A stretch of 58,341 nt of DNA from Actinacidiphila acidipaludis. Its GTDB lineage: Bacteria; Actinomycetota; Actinomycetes; Streptomycetales; Streptomycetaceae. This document shows positions 16,981-24,450 of the stretch, in pieces (positions within the stretch are counted from its first letter, which is position 1; each line of letters opens with the position of its first letter). The stretch is from NCBI RefSeq assembly GCF_019890725.1, contig NZ_JAINZZ010000049.1, positions 1 through 58,341 of the forward strand, given 5' to 3'. The position numbers were made by a program, and so were the translations under genes. The notes under the pieces are model-generated. The model was not told where the DNA came from. It worked only from the letters and a program-made list of their open reading frames with translations, and ran no database searches.

Positions 16981-18339
16981 ATGTCATCCCAACGGACAAG
17001 GCGCGCACAGCGCTTGACCACCGCGGTCATCGGTCTGACCGCCGCATTGGGCGCGTTGCTCCCCGCCACGGCCCAGGCGGCCGCGGACACGTCGCCGTTA
17101 CGGCCCGTGCAGGCGGCCACCAGCGCGAACAGCGTGACGAACAGGTCCAGTTCGGTCCCGGGCTTCGCTTCGGCGGCGGGCACCCGCGCCGCCGACACCG
17201 TCGACGTGTGCGGCGCGGCGACTCCCGGCTTCGCCCGCTGCCTCGCGCAGGTCCGCACCGACGTGCACGGCGGAACCGGCCCGCGCGGCAGGGCGGCCAG
17301 GACCGCGGCGGGCGCGGACCCGGCGGATCTGCCCGACGGCCTGAGCCCGTCCGATCTGCACGCCGCCTACCAACTGCCCCTCACCGGCGGTGACGACCAG
17401 ACCGTGGCCATCGTCGACGCCGGAAGCTACGCCGGCGCCGAGTCCGACCTGGCCGTCTACCGTGCCACCTACGGGCTGCCCGCGTGCACCACGGCCAACG
17501 GCTGTTTCCGGCAGGTCGATCAGCGGGGACAGGCCACCCCGCAACCCGACGAGGGCTGGGGCATCGAGATCGCCCTCGACCTCGACATGGTCTCGGCCGC
17601 CTGCCCGTCCTGCCACATCCTGCTGGTAGGCGCCGACTCGCCCGCGGTCGGCGACCTGGCGGCCTCGGTCGACACGGCCGTGGCCCTCGGCGCCGACGAG
17701 GTGTCCAACAGCTACGGGGCCACGGAGTACAACGGCGTCGCCGCCCACGCGGCCGACTACGCCCACCCGGGCGTGGCGATCCTGGCGTCGTCCGGCGACT
17801 CGGGTTACACCGTCCCCAGCGTACCCGCGGTGTATACGAGCGTCATCGCCGTCGGCGGCACCTCGCTGTCCCGCTCGGCCGGCGCGCGCGGCTGGACCGA
17901 GACCGCCTGGAGCCGCGCGGGCAGCGGCTGTTCGGCGTGGATCGACAAGCCGGCCTGGCAGACGGACGAGAACTGCCCCGGGCGGACGACCGCCGACGTC
18001 TCGGCCGTCGCCGACCCGCAGACCGGTCCCGCCGTCTACTTCACCAACCCCAACGGCGGGGGAGGCGGCCACGTGGCCGCCACCGCCATCGACCCGGGCT
18101 GGACCATCGTGGGCGGTACCAGCGCGTCCTCCCCCTTCCTGGCGGGCGTGATCGGCCTGGCGGGCAACCCGGGCCGCTACCCGGACGCGTCTTCCTTCTA
18201 CACGCACGCCGCGGACCTCAACGACGTCGTCGGCGGCGCCAACGGCCCTGACTGCGGCGGCGACTACCAGTGCAACGCCGTCCCCGGCTACGACGGCCCG
18301 ACAGGGAACGGCACGCCGAGGGGGATCGCCGCCTTCTGA
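16981..18339 (+). CDS. Secreted S53 (sedolisin) peptidase
   Basis: A 452-residue exported acid-type serine-carboxyl peptidase. A Sec signal peptide ends near residue 35 (ATAQAA-A). A short pro-region to about 110 precedes the subtilisin-like fold. The Glu196/Asp200 pair lies in GWGIEIALDLDM, the oxyanion Asp273 in SSGDSG, and the nucleophile Ser381 in GGTSASSP, all in the right order. GGAG just upstream supports the ATG at 16981. Codon 40 is TTA, so translation should depend on the developmental bldA tRNA. It probably degrades extracellular protein during differentiation. The C-terminal Asp-rich part (NGPDCGGDYQCN) may hold the calcium site. Confidence 0.9.
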   Translation: MSSQRTRRAQRLTTAVIGLTAALGALLPATAQAAADTSPLRPVQAATSANSVTNRSSSVPGFASAAGTRAADTVDVCGAATPGFARCLAQVRTDVHGGTGPRGRAARTAAGADPADLPDGLSPSDLHAAYQLPLTGGDDQTVAIVDAGSYAGAESDLAVYRATYGLPACTTANGCFRQVDQRGQATPQPDEGWGIEIALDLDMVSAACPSCHILLVGADSPAVGDLAASVDTAVALGADEVSNSYGATEYNGVAAHAADYAHPGVAILASSGDSGYTVPSVPAVYTSVIAVGGTSLSRSAGARGWTETAWSRAGSGCSAWIDKPAWQTDENCPGRTTADVSAVADPQTGPAVYFTNPNGGGGGHVAATAIDPGWTIVGGTSASSPFLAGVIGLAGNPGRYPDASSFYTHAADLNDVVGGANGPDCGGDYQCNAVPGYDGPTGNGTPRGIAAF

Positions 18340-18379
18340 CGCGGCGAGGTCTCCGTTCGTCCCGCGCCCACGAGCCGGT

Positions 18380-18412
18380 GACGGCCCGCCGCTCTTGCGA
18401 CGGCGGGCCGTC
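18380..18412. terminator. Bidirectional terminator hairpin
   Basis: GACGGCCCGCCG at 18380-18391 pairs perfectly with CGGCGGGCCGTC at 18401-18412 over a 9-nt loop. It sits between the convergent S53 peptidase and alpha/beta-hydrolase genes. Confidence 0.8.
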
Positions 18413-18425
18413 GTGACGGACCGTC

Positions 18426-19298
18426 TCAGCCCAGGTACGCCGTCAACTCGGCCACGATGGCGTCGAAGGCGTTGAGCAGCAGCGACAGATGTCCTTCGTC
18501 CGGTTCGAGGTGCGCCGTCGCCAGCGGCAGCCGCCCGGCCAGCCAGCGGCCGTGGGCGAACGGCACCATGCGGTCCTCGGCTCCCTGCCACAGGGACACC
18601 GGCGTCTTGACCCCGCCGAGGTCGAATCCCCAGTCGGAGACGAACGCGAGGTCGTCGTCCCGCCAGCCGGCGACACCGGCCGAGACGGAAGCGCGGAAGA
18701 GGGCCGCCGTGTAGTCGGCGAACGTGTCGGTGAGGGCCCGGCGGTCCACCTCGGACACCAGGTCGCCCAGTGCCGCGGCGATCTGGGCACCCTCCACCTC
18801 CGCCAGGACCGGCACCTGCGCCTCAAGGAAGGCGGTCAGCGGCGCCTCCCCGGCGCCGGCGGCCGCGAACTCCTCGATGTTCTCCGCGCCCATGCCACTG
18901 AGCCAGTCCAGTCCGTCGGCGAGGTACGGGGCGACACCGGCGATCGTCGCCGCACCCAGGCAGCGCCCCGGCAGCAGCGCCGCGCAGGCCAGGGCGTGCG
19001 GCCCGCCACCGGACCAGCCGGCGGTCAGGAAGCGGTCGGCCCCGAGTTCGTCCAGGAGCGCCGCGACGTCGGCGGCCACCGCGGCGACCTTGCGGCCGGG
19101 CTGCGGTGTCGAGAGCGCGTAGCCGGGCCGGCTGTAGGCCACCAGTCGCAGCCCGTGCCGGTGGGCGGCCTCGACCATCGGCTCGAAGAACAGCGCGGCG
19201 GACGGGGTGCCGTTGTGCAGCACCAGAGGTGTCCCGTCCGCGGGGCCGGCCACCAGGTACTCCAGCGCGCGCCCGTCGGCGAGATGCAGGATTGTCAT
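18426..19298 (-). CDS. Alpha/beta hydrolase
   Basis: A 290-residue alpha/beta hydrolase. It begins MTILHLADGRALEYLVAG, has the HNGTPS oxyanion loop (in place of HGxP), nucleophile elbow GWSGGGPH (Ser), acid Asp in LWQGAEDRMVP and His in DEGHLSLL. The HN form of the loop is common in a proline-iminopeptidase-like subgroup of actinobacterial hydrolases. The substrate is unknown and no export signal is seen. The ATG at 19298 opens the conserved domain; the much longer open frame to 20396 has no protein-like content and crosses other genes. Confidence 0.87.
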   Translation of the reverse strand: MTILHLADGRALEYLVAGPADGTPLVLHNGTPSAALFFEPMVEAAHRHGLRLVAYSRPGYALSTPQPGRKVAAVAADVAALLDELGADRFLTAGWSGGGPHALACAALLPGRCLGAATIAGVAPYLADGLDWLSGMGAENIEEFAAAGAGEAPLTAFLEAQVPVLAEVEGAQIAAALGDLVSEVDRRALTDTFADYTAALFRASVSAGVAGWRDDDLAFVSDWGFDLGGVKTPVSLWQGAEDRMVPFAHGRWLAGRLPLATAHLEPDEGHLSLLLNAFDAIVAELTAYLG

Positions 19299-19484
19299 AC
19301 CGGGAACGTACGGCACCGCGCTGTCTCCGCGGACCCGGAACCGGAGCCGGAACCGGATCCGCCACCGCCACCGCGCCGTCCCCGGCAGCCGTGCGCCGGT
19401 GCGACCGTTGTATCCGATGTGTTTCGGCCTGACCGTATCGGTGAGGCGAACAGATGAGGATTCACCGACACACGGAGGCCGTGA

Positions 19485-19694
19485 GTGACCGAGCGCAAGC
19501 ATGAACAGGACGCAGCCCGGACCGGCCGCGAGGACCGCGACGACCGCGACAGGCGGAAGGACCGGGACGAGCGGGACGACGACGGGCGCAGGGTCGTCGA
19601 CGAGGGAACGCCCCTGCCCAAGGGATTGACCTCGCCCGGCGAGGGCATGGACGACGAACCGGTCGAGCCCCGGCAGTCCAAGGACTACGTCTGA
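19485..19694 (+). CDS. Small, highly charged hypothetical protein
   Basis: A 69-residue hydrophilic protein rich in Asp, Arg, Glu and Lys in its first half (REDRDDRDRRKDRDERDDD), ending PLPKGLTSPGEGMDDEPVEP...KDYV. It is likely intrinsically disordered and cytoplasmic. The GTG start has GGAGG 6 bp upstream. It heads a run of small genes on this strand that leads into the gas vesicle cluster. I do not recognise a family, but the ribosome site and the ordered C-terminus make it a credible gene. Confidence 0.55.
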   Translation: MTERKHEQDAARTGREDRDDRDRRKDRDERDDDGRRVVDEGTPLPKGLTSPGEGMDDEPVEPRQSKDYV

Positions 19695-19842
19695 CGCCGG
19701 GCTTCCCGGCCGTTCCCCTCGCGGCATGCTGCCGCTTCCCCAGGGAAAGCGCGCACCAAGGCCCGTACAGCGCCACGGCGGCACCGAGCGCCGCCAGTGA
19801 GTGCACGCCGTAGCGGGCAGCCGAGACGAGGAGGAAGGCGCC

Positions 19843-20040
19843 ATGTCCGATCGAGAGACCGTTCCCGACCCGGTGCCGCACTGGGACCAGACCCAAGGCA
19901 AGCAGTGGGGGCAGACCCCTGAGCCCGCGCAGGAGCCCGCGAGCAAGCCGGCCGGAGCGAAGGCATGGACCCTCGGGATCGTCGCCGCCGTGGTCGCGGT
20001 GGCCGTCGTCCTGCTCATCGTGGCCATCGTCAGATCCTGA
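19843..20040 (+). CDS. Small C-terminal tail-anchored membrane protein
   Basis: A 65-residue protein with a polar, Pro/Gln-rich N-terminus (PHWDQTQGKQWGQTPEPAQE) and one transmembrane segment near the C-terminus (TLGIVAAVVAVAVVLLIVAIV) followed by RS. The topology suggests a cytoplasmic domain anchored to the membrane. GAGGAGGA precedes the ATG by 7 bp. No family is recognised. Its neighbours are small stress-type proteins upstream of the gas vesicle genes. Confidence 0.7.
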   Translation: MSDRETVPDPVPHWDQTQGKQWGQTPEPAQEPASKPAGAKAWTLGIVAAVVAVAVVLLIVAIVRS

Positions 20041-20132
20041 GGAACCGTTCCCGCGGCACGTCCGGTACGCGCCCTCGCGCTCCGGTACGCGCCCCCGCGC
20101 ATCCGATCCGCGCCAGAGACGAATGAGGAATC

Positions 20133-20315
20133 GTGTACCACGAGAAAATCGGCGGCCGGCCGGCCGCCCACCGCCCTCCGAGCCGCATCACCACCGCCCA
20201 GCCGGTCATAGGCCGGCCCCGCACGTGCCTGCCCGCTCGGGCGGGGCGGACGGGCCCCGAAGCCTGGCGCTACCCCGAGGAGGACGACAGCACGGTCGTG
20301 CGGGGCCAGGACTGA
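20133..20315 (+). CDS. Small hypothetical protein
   Basis: A 60-residue basic protein starting MYHEKIGGRPAAHRPPSR and ending EAWRYPEEDDSTVVRGQD. The acidic WRYPEEDDSTV tail and a TGAGGA site 4-5 bp before the GTG support coding, but no family is recognised. It could be spurious. Confidence 0.4.
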   Translation: MYHEKIGGRPAAHRPPSRITTAQPVIGRPRTCLPARAGRTGPEAWRYPEEDDSTVVRGQD

Positions 20316-20444
20316 ACCCCGGGTCTGCGTGCCGGGACCCCGCCCCCGGATGAACGACTCCTCGAAGGCCGAGCACATGGCGTCGCGGCCGCTCACCGAC
20401 GGTGGCCCTGCGCGGGTATCCGGGCGAGCGGGTTCGCGACAGGT

Positions 20445-20469
20445 GTTTGTGCCGGTCCAGCACGGTTAG
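20445..20469 (+). promoter_or_regulatory. Candidate sigma-B-type promoter
   Basis: GTTT at 20445-20448 and GGTTAG at 20464-20469 are separated by 15 bp. This matches the streptomycete sigma-B/H/F family pattern (GNNT, 14-16 bp, GGGTAY) at most positions. It lies 66 bp before the DUF2795 gene. Confidence 0.45.
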
Positions 20470-20535
20470 CAGTGGTGCAAGTGTGGGTTCGGCGCCGACG
20501 GCGCCGGGCCGGCTCCGCGCGATGAAGGGGGCCTG

Positions 20536-20853
20536 ATGACCCACCCCGGCGTACCCGACGTCCTGGAAGCGATCAAGGACGTGACGTTCCCGGCCGGCAA
20601 GGACGACCTGGTGGACGCGGCCGCAGCGGCCGGCGCCTCCGGCGACGTCGTCGCCGCGCTGCGGGCGCTCCCGCCCGAGAGCTACGGGAACCGCTCCGAC
20701 GTGGCCCACTCCGTCCGGCTGGACGCGGCCTCCGACCTCGGCCTCAGCGAGGGGCAGCGCGCCGCGCAGGCGCGCGTCGGCGGCAAGCACGGCCTGGCGC
20801 AGCAGCTGCGAGAGGTTCCCAAGCCCCCCATCGAGGAGGAAGAGGAGCGCTGA
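20536..20853 (+). CDS. DUF2795-family protein
   Basis: A 105-residue protein that matches DUF2795: PDVLEAIKDVTFPAGKDDLVDAAAAAG (in parts), VVAALRALPPESYGNRSDVAHSV over residues about 7-65. The C-terminus is acidic (PPIEEEEER). The family is small, cytoplasmic, common in actinobacteria near stress and gas vesicle genes, and its molecular role is unknown. A GAAGGGGGC purine stretch precedes the ATG. It is preceded by a candidate sigma-B-type promoter. Confidence 0.85.
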   Translation: MTHPGVPDVLEAIKDVTFPAGKDDLVDAAAAAGASGDVVAALRALPPESYGNRSDVAHSVRLDAASDLGLSEGQRAAQARVGGKHGLAQQLREVPKPPIEEEEER

Positions 20854-20889
20854 CCGCCCGGCCCGGCGCCGCTCCGGCCCCAAGACGCG

Positions 20890-21106
20890 CCTCGTCGGTC
20901 CCCTCCCCGCACACGTGACAGGTCGGGGCGGCCGCCGAGGCGCCCGACGGTGGACGCGGCCGCGGACGACGCGAGACGTCCCGCGGCTCCGACGTCCGCC
21001 GGGCTGTGCAGGCCCGCGATCAGCCCCGCGGTGAAGGCCGTCCCCGGCAGCAGCGGGGTCGGCCGCTTCGACGTCTTCCGGGGGGAGTAGCAGCACCTCT
21101 CGCGCA
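20890..21106 (-). pseudogene. PfkB/ribokinase-family kinase remnant, frameshifted
   Basis: Reading the minus strand from 21106 gives EVLLLPPEDVEAADPAAAGD. After an extra G near 21036, the next frame continues AFTAGLIAGLHSPADVGAAG and then ASSAAASTVGRLGG. Joined, this is the C-terminal signature of PfkB-type kinases (normally DTTGAGDAFxAGxxxGL), with GAGD eroded to AAGD. The N-terminal two thirds are not recognisable upstream. It is best read as a broken kinase gene left between the small genes and gvpO. Confidence 0.6.
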
Positions 21107-21731
21107 GCACCTCTCACTCGGCCGCCACGAGCGGATGTCCCGCCTCCGGCAATGCCAGGGCCCCGAGTTCGGGTCCGGTGCCGTCGCAGGCGGCCCGCGC
21201 ACGTCCTCGTCGACCGACCGTCGTCCGGCGTCACCGGACTCGACTCCGCGCGCGAGCCGCCCGGCGGGGGCACGCCCTCCGTCCGCATCACCAGGTCACG
21301 CGCACCGGCCATCAGTACGACGTCCGCGCCGCACACCCCTGTCGTCGATGCCCCCTCCGGGGGGCATTTTCCGGCCATCCCGAGCCGTGCGGCTACCCGT
21401 GCCGTCCCAGCGCCGCACGGCGACGTCCCCCCGGGAGACGTAGGCCGCGCCCGCCCGAAGGCCGAGGCGAAGCTCAACTGCCCGTTGCCGAAACGACATC
21501 TATGACCCGGGCCACATCCGGCGGTGGCCTTCGGCGCATCGGCCGTGGCACGCACGGGAGTTGCCCGCGGTCCCCGGGGCGCACGCCCGTCGCCGCGCCT
21601 GCCAGCCGGTCTTCACGTGCGTGAAGACCTTGTGACGGGGAAGCCGGGCGGACGGGTGACGAAGCCGCCGAGGTCTGACAGGCGCCGACGACCCGTCACC
21701 TCCACCCAGTCCACCCAGTTGTCGCACAAGG

Positions 21732-21756
21732 GTTTGATCCCAGGGGCAGCGGTAAC
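21732..21756 (+). promoter_or_regulatory. Candidate sigma-B-type promoter of the gas vesicle operon
   Basis: GTTT at 21732-21735 and GGTAAC at 21751-21756 are separated by exactly 15 bp. The initiating site would fall about 15 bp before the gvpO start. The pattern fits the streptomycete sigma-B/H/F family. Confidence 0.5.
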
Positions 21757-21775
21757 GCGAGACACCGAGGTCGCC

Positions 21776-22093
21776 ATGGCCGAGAAGGACAGCACAACTC
21801 ACAGCGACAAAAAGGAATCGACGGACACGGCACTCGGCCCGATGGACGTGGTCCGCGCGGCGCGCGACCAACTGGCCGAACTGACCGGTGTGACAGCGGA
21901 AGGAGTGTCGTCGCTGGCCCGCAACGAGGGCGGCGACGGCTGGGCGTTGACGGTCGAGGTGCTCGAGCTCGAGCGCGTGCCGGACACCGCGAGTCTGCTG
22001 GCCTCCTACGAGGTCACCGTCGACGACCAGGGCACGCTCACCGGTTACCGGCGTGTCCGCCGATACGAGCGCGGCAGGAGCGACCGCACCTGA
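21776..22093 (+). CDS. gvpO: Gas vesicle protein GvpO
   Basis: A 105-residue accessory gas vesicle protein. A polar N-terminus is followed by the GvpO domain (AARDQLAELTGVTAEGVSSLARNEGGDGWALTVEVLELERVPDTASLLASYEV in parts). In archaea GvpO is needed for vesicle formation; in streptomycetes it is the first gene of a cluster whose physiological output is unclear. The ATG at 21776 has GAGG 5 bp upstream. The longer frame to 21524 is rejected because its N-terminus is not protein-like and covers the promoter. It begins the operon gvpO-A-F-G-Y-Z-J-L-S-K. Confidence 0.92.
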   Translation: MAEKDSTTHSDKKESTDTALGPMDVVRAARDQLAELTGVTAEGVSSLARNEGGDGWALTVEVLELERVPDTASLLASYEVTVDDQGTLTGYRRVRRYERGRSDRT

Positions 22094-22152
22094 CCTACGG
22101 CTCAGGGCGCAGGCCCGTCCCCGCGCCACAGATCAAGGGAGGCACGCCCGAC

Positions 22153-22611
22153 ATGACGACGGCAATAGCCACACAGAACGGCCCCAGCCGCAGCGGAGGC
22201 GGCGGCTCCGGCAGCCTGTACGACGTGCTCGAACTCATCCTCGACCGAGGTCTGGTGATCGATGCCTTCGTGCGCGTCTCACTGGTGGGGATCGAGATCC
22301 TCAAGATCGACGTCCGCGTGGTGGTGGCCAGTGTGGACACCTATCTGCGCTTCGCCGAGGCCTGCAACCGCCTCGACCTGGAGTCCGGGCCCAACAAGGA
22401 CCCGGGGCTGCCGGACATCGTAGGCAGCGTGACCGAATCGGGCGCCCGCGGCAAGACCAAGGGAGCGCTGGCCGGAGCGGCGGAGACCGTCTCCGAGGCC
22501 TTCCGCAGCAAGACGGGCGACGACGACAAGGAGTCGGCGCCGCGCCGCCGGACCTCCTCATCCGCCTCCGCGCGCCGCCGCAGCAGCAGCAGCAAGGAGG
22601 ACGACGAGTGA
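22153..22611 (+). CDS. gvpA: Gas vesicle structural protein GvpA, with extended tail
   Basis: A 152-residue major shell protein homologue. The GvpA core at residues about 20-85 contains LYDVLELILDRGLVIDAFVRVSLVGIEILKIDVRVVVASVDTYLRFAEA (in parts), the amphipathic ribs of the gas-permeable wall. The C-terminal 65 residues are a non-canonical polar tail rich in Lys, Ser, Arg and Asp (RRRTSSSASARRRSSSSKED). Classic GvpA is about 70 residues, so the tail is a streptomycete trait and may project from the shell. An AAGGGAGG ribosome site precedes the ATG. Its stop overlaps the gvpF GTG by 4 bases. Confidence 0.93.
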   Translation: MTTAIATQNGPSRSGGGGSGSLYDVLELILDRGLVIDAFVRVSLVGIEILKIDVRVVVASVDTYLRFAEACNRLDLESGPNKDPGLPDIVGSVTESGARGKTKGALAGAAETVSEAFRSKTGDDDKESAPRRRTSSSASARRRSSSSKEDDE

Positions 22612-23354
22612 CCACCTACGTCTACGCGATCGCACGGGCGGACGATCTGGACCTGCCCGAGGACCTCACAGGCGTCGGCGACCCGGCCAGGCCGGTCCGC
22701 GTGGTGAAGCACGACGATCTGGCCGCAGTGGTGGCCGAGGCGCCGGCGGGGATCCGGCCCAAGCGCCGTGACCTGATGGCCCATCAGCGGGTCGTCGACG
22801 CGGCGGCGTCCAACGGCCCGGTCCTGCCGATGCGCTTCGGGAGCCTCGCCGACGACGACGGCGCCGTCGGCAAGGTGCTCGACGAGCGCGCCGAGCACTG
22901 GCGGGAGCGGCTGTCCGCGCTGGAGGGCAAGGCCGAGTACAACCTGAAGGCCGTCCACCGCACCGACGCCGTCATCCACCAGGTGCTCGCCGAGGAGCCG
23001 GAGATCCGCGCCGTCAGCGACGCGCAGCGGACGGCCGGCGGCGGCACCCACGAGGACAAGCTGCGACTCGGCGAGATGGTCGCGGCCGCGGTCAACGCCC
23101 GTGAGAAGCGGGACGCGGAACTCGTCCGGGAGAAGCTGGCGGGTCACGCGGAAGCCGTGCAGTCCGGTCCGGGCAGCCAAGCCTGGATCGCGGACCTGTC
23201 CTTCCTGCTGACCGCCGAGTCGGCCGGGCAGTTCCTGACCGCGGTCGACGAGCTGGCGCGGGACCACCCGCACCTGGAGCTGACGGTCAACGGCCCGCTC
23301 CCGCCGTACAGCTTCGTCGAGCCGGCCACGGCCTCGGCCGCCCCGGCGGTCTGA
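22608..23354 (+). CDS. gvpF: Gas vesicle protein GvpF
   Basis: A 248-residue GvpF/L-family protein, thought to bind GvpA and help nucleate or assemble vesicles. It starts TYVYAIARADDLDLP and ends with the family signature LTVNGPLPPYSFVEP. The N-terminal alpha/beta and C-terminal domains are both present (ILPMRFG-type stretch as VLPMRFGSLADDD). The GTG start overlaps the gvpA stop (GTGA). The central helical part is charged and probably coiled coil. Confidence 0.93.
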   Translation: MTTYVYAIARADDLDLPEDLTGVGDPARPVRVVKHDDLAAVVAEAPAGIRPKRRDLMAHQRVVDAAASNGPVLPMRFGSLADDDGAVGKVLDERAEHWRERLSALEGKAEYNLKAVHRTDAVIHQVLAEEPEIRAVSDAQRTAGGGTHEDKLRLGEMVAAAVNAREKRDAELVREKLAGHAEAVQSGPGSQAWIADLSFLLTAESAGQFLTAVDELARDHPHLELTVNGPLPPYSFVEPATASAAPAV

Positions 23355-23368
23355 CCCCGGAGCCGGAC

Positions 23369-23626
23369 ATGGGACTCATCGGATCACTGCTGCTCCTGCC
23401 GATGGCGCCGGCCCGGGCGACCGGGTGGGTGCTCCGGCAGGTGACCGCGGAAGCCGAGCGGCAGTTCTACGACCCCGCGGTGATCCAGAGCGAACTCGCC
23501 GCACTCGAACGCCGCCTGCAGAGCGGCGAGATCTCGGAAGCCGAGTTCGACAGGCTCGAGGACGAGCTCCTGGACCGGCTCGACGAGATCCGCAGACGAC
23601 AGACAGAGGAGACGACTCCGACATGA
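23369..23626 (+). CDS. gvpG: Gas vesicle protein GvpG
   Basis: An 85-residue GvpG: a hydrophobic start (MGLIGSLLLLPMAPARATGWVLRQV) and a helical charged second half (ELAALERRLQSGEISEAEFDRLEDELLDRLDEIRRR). In the family it is a minor assembly factor that works with GvpF/L. It is separated from gvpF by 14 bp and overlaps gvpY by 4 bp (ATGA). Confidence 0.92.
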   Translation: MGLIGSLLLLPMAPARATGWVLRQVTAEAERQFYDPAVIQSELAALERRLQSGEISEAEFDRLEDELLDRLDEIRRRQTEETTPT

Positions 23627-24450
23627 ACCAACGCGTGGGCCTGGCACTCGCCGTAGGCGGCGGGTACCTGCTGGGCAGGACGAAGAAGGCGCGACTGGCA
23701 CTGGGCCTCGGTTCCATGGTGCTGGGCAAGAAGTTCAACATCACCCCCGCCGCGCTGCGGCAGTACCTCACCACGCAGCTCCGCGACAACCCGCACCTGG
23801 AACAGATCGGTTCCGAGCTGCGCAAGGACCTCGGAGGGGCGGGCAAGGCCGCGGCCTCCGCACTGACGACCCGTCAGCTCAACGGCATAGCCGACCGTCT
23901 GCACTCCCGGACCGCCGACCTGCAGGGCCGCCTGGACAAGGCCATCCCGGGCCGGGGCGGCCGCAAGGACGCCGACGACGTCGAGGACGACGACGAGTTC
24001 GAGGACGACGACGACACGGCAGCCGCGGCGGACGAAGACGCCGACGAGGCGCGGGACGACGACGCGCGTGACGACGAACCGCGCGACGACGACGAGGCGC
24101 GTGATGACAGGAAACAGGGCGGCCGGAGCGGCACGGCCCGCAGGGCGGCCGGCACCGCCAAGCGGCAGACCGGTGGCGGCCAGGGCGCGGCCAAGCCCGC
24201 GCGGACCGCCAAGAAGACCGCCGCCAAGAGCACGTCCGCGAAGTCCGGCGGAAGTGCGGGCAAGACGGCCGGCGGCACGGCCCGCAAGACCGCCGCCAAG
24301 GCGCCCGCCCGCAAGACGGCGGCCAAGGCACCGGCCCGCAAGACCGCGGCCCGCAAGGAGACCGCGGGCCGCCGGCAGGCGGGCAAGACGGCGGCCAGCG
24401 GCAACGCTGCGCGGCGCGGCACGTCCAAGCGGGAGGCCGACCGTGACTGA
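23623..24450 (+). CDS. gvpY: Gas vesicle protein GvpY, DNA-binding-like Lys/Ala tail
   Basis: A 275-residue actinobacterial gas vesicle protein. The first 100 residues form the conserved part (LALAVGGGYLLGRTKKARLA; LTTQLRDNPHLEQIGSELR). An acidic block (DDEFEDDDD...EARDDDARDDE) is followed by a long Lys/Ala/Thr tail with repeats of KTAAKAPAR, reminiscent of histone H1-like proteins. The function is unknown in the family. It overlaps gvpG by 4 bp and gvpZ by 8 bp. The tail repeat may vary between strains. Confidence 0.88.
   Translation: MNQRVGLALAVGGGYLLGRTKKARLALGLGSMVLGKKFNITPAALRQYLTTQLRDNPHLEQIGSELRKDLGGAGKAAASALTTRQLNGIADRLHSRTADLQGRLDKAIPGRGGRKDADDVEDDDEFEDDDDTAAAADEDADEARDDDARDDEPRDDDEARDDRKQGGRSGTARRAAGTAKRQTGGGQGAAKPARTAKKTAAKSTSAKSGGSAGKTAGGTARKTAAKAPARKTAAKAPARKTAARKETAGRRQAGKTAASGNAARRGTSKREADRD

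Larger units (their letters stand above)
20854..21775. other. Long non-coding stretch upstream of gvpO
   Basis: These 922 bp hold no intact gene. The left part contains a decayed sugar-kinase fragment on the minus strand (20890-21106). The middle (21110-21650) has only low-quality frames, Arg/Pro/Ala-rich on both strands. The right end contains a stress-type promoter candidate for the gas vesicle operon. Confidence 0.6.

Noticed and set aside
14751..17258. 835-codon open frame on the minus strand
   Set aside because: It runs antisense to the secreted protein and S53 genes, is Arg/Gly/Val-biased with no recognisable domain, and results from high GC codon bias in the true frames.
21110..21650. 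Possible small gene in the gap before gvpO
   Set aside because: The frames on both strands are Arg/Pro/Ala-rich with no ribosome site or recognisable family; only the kinase remnant at the left and the promoter at the right were supported.
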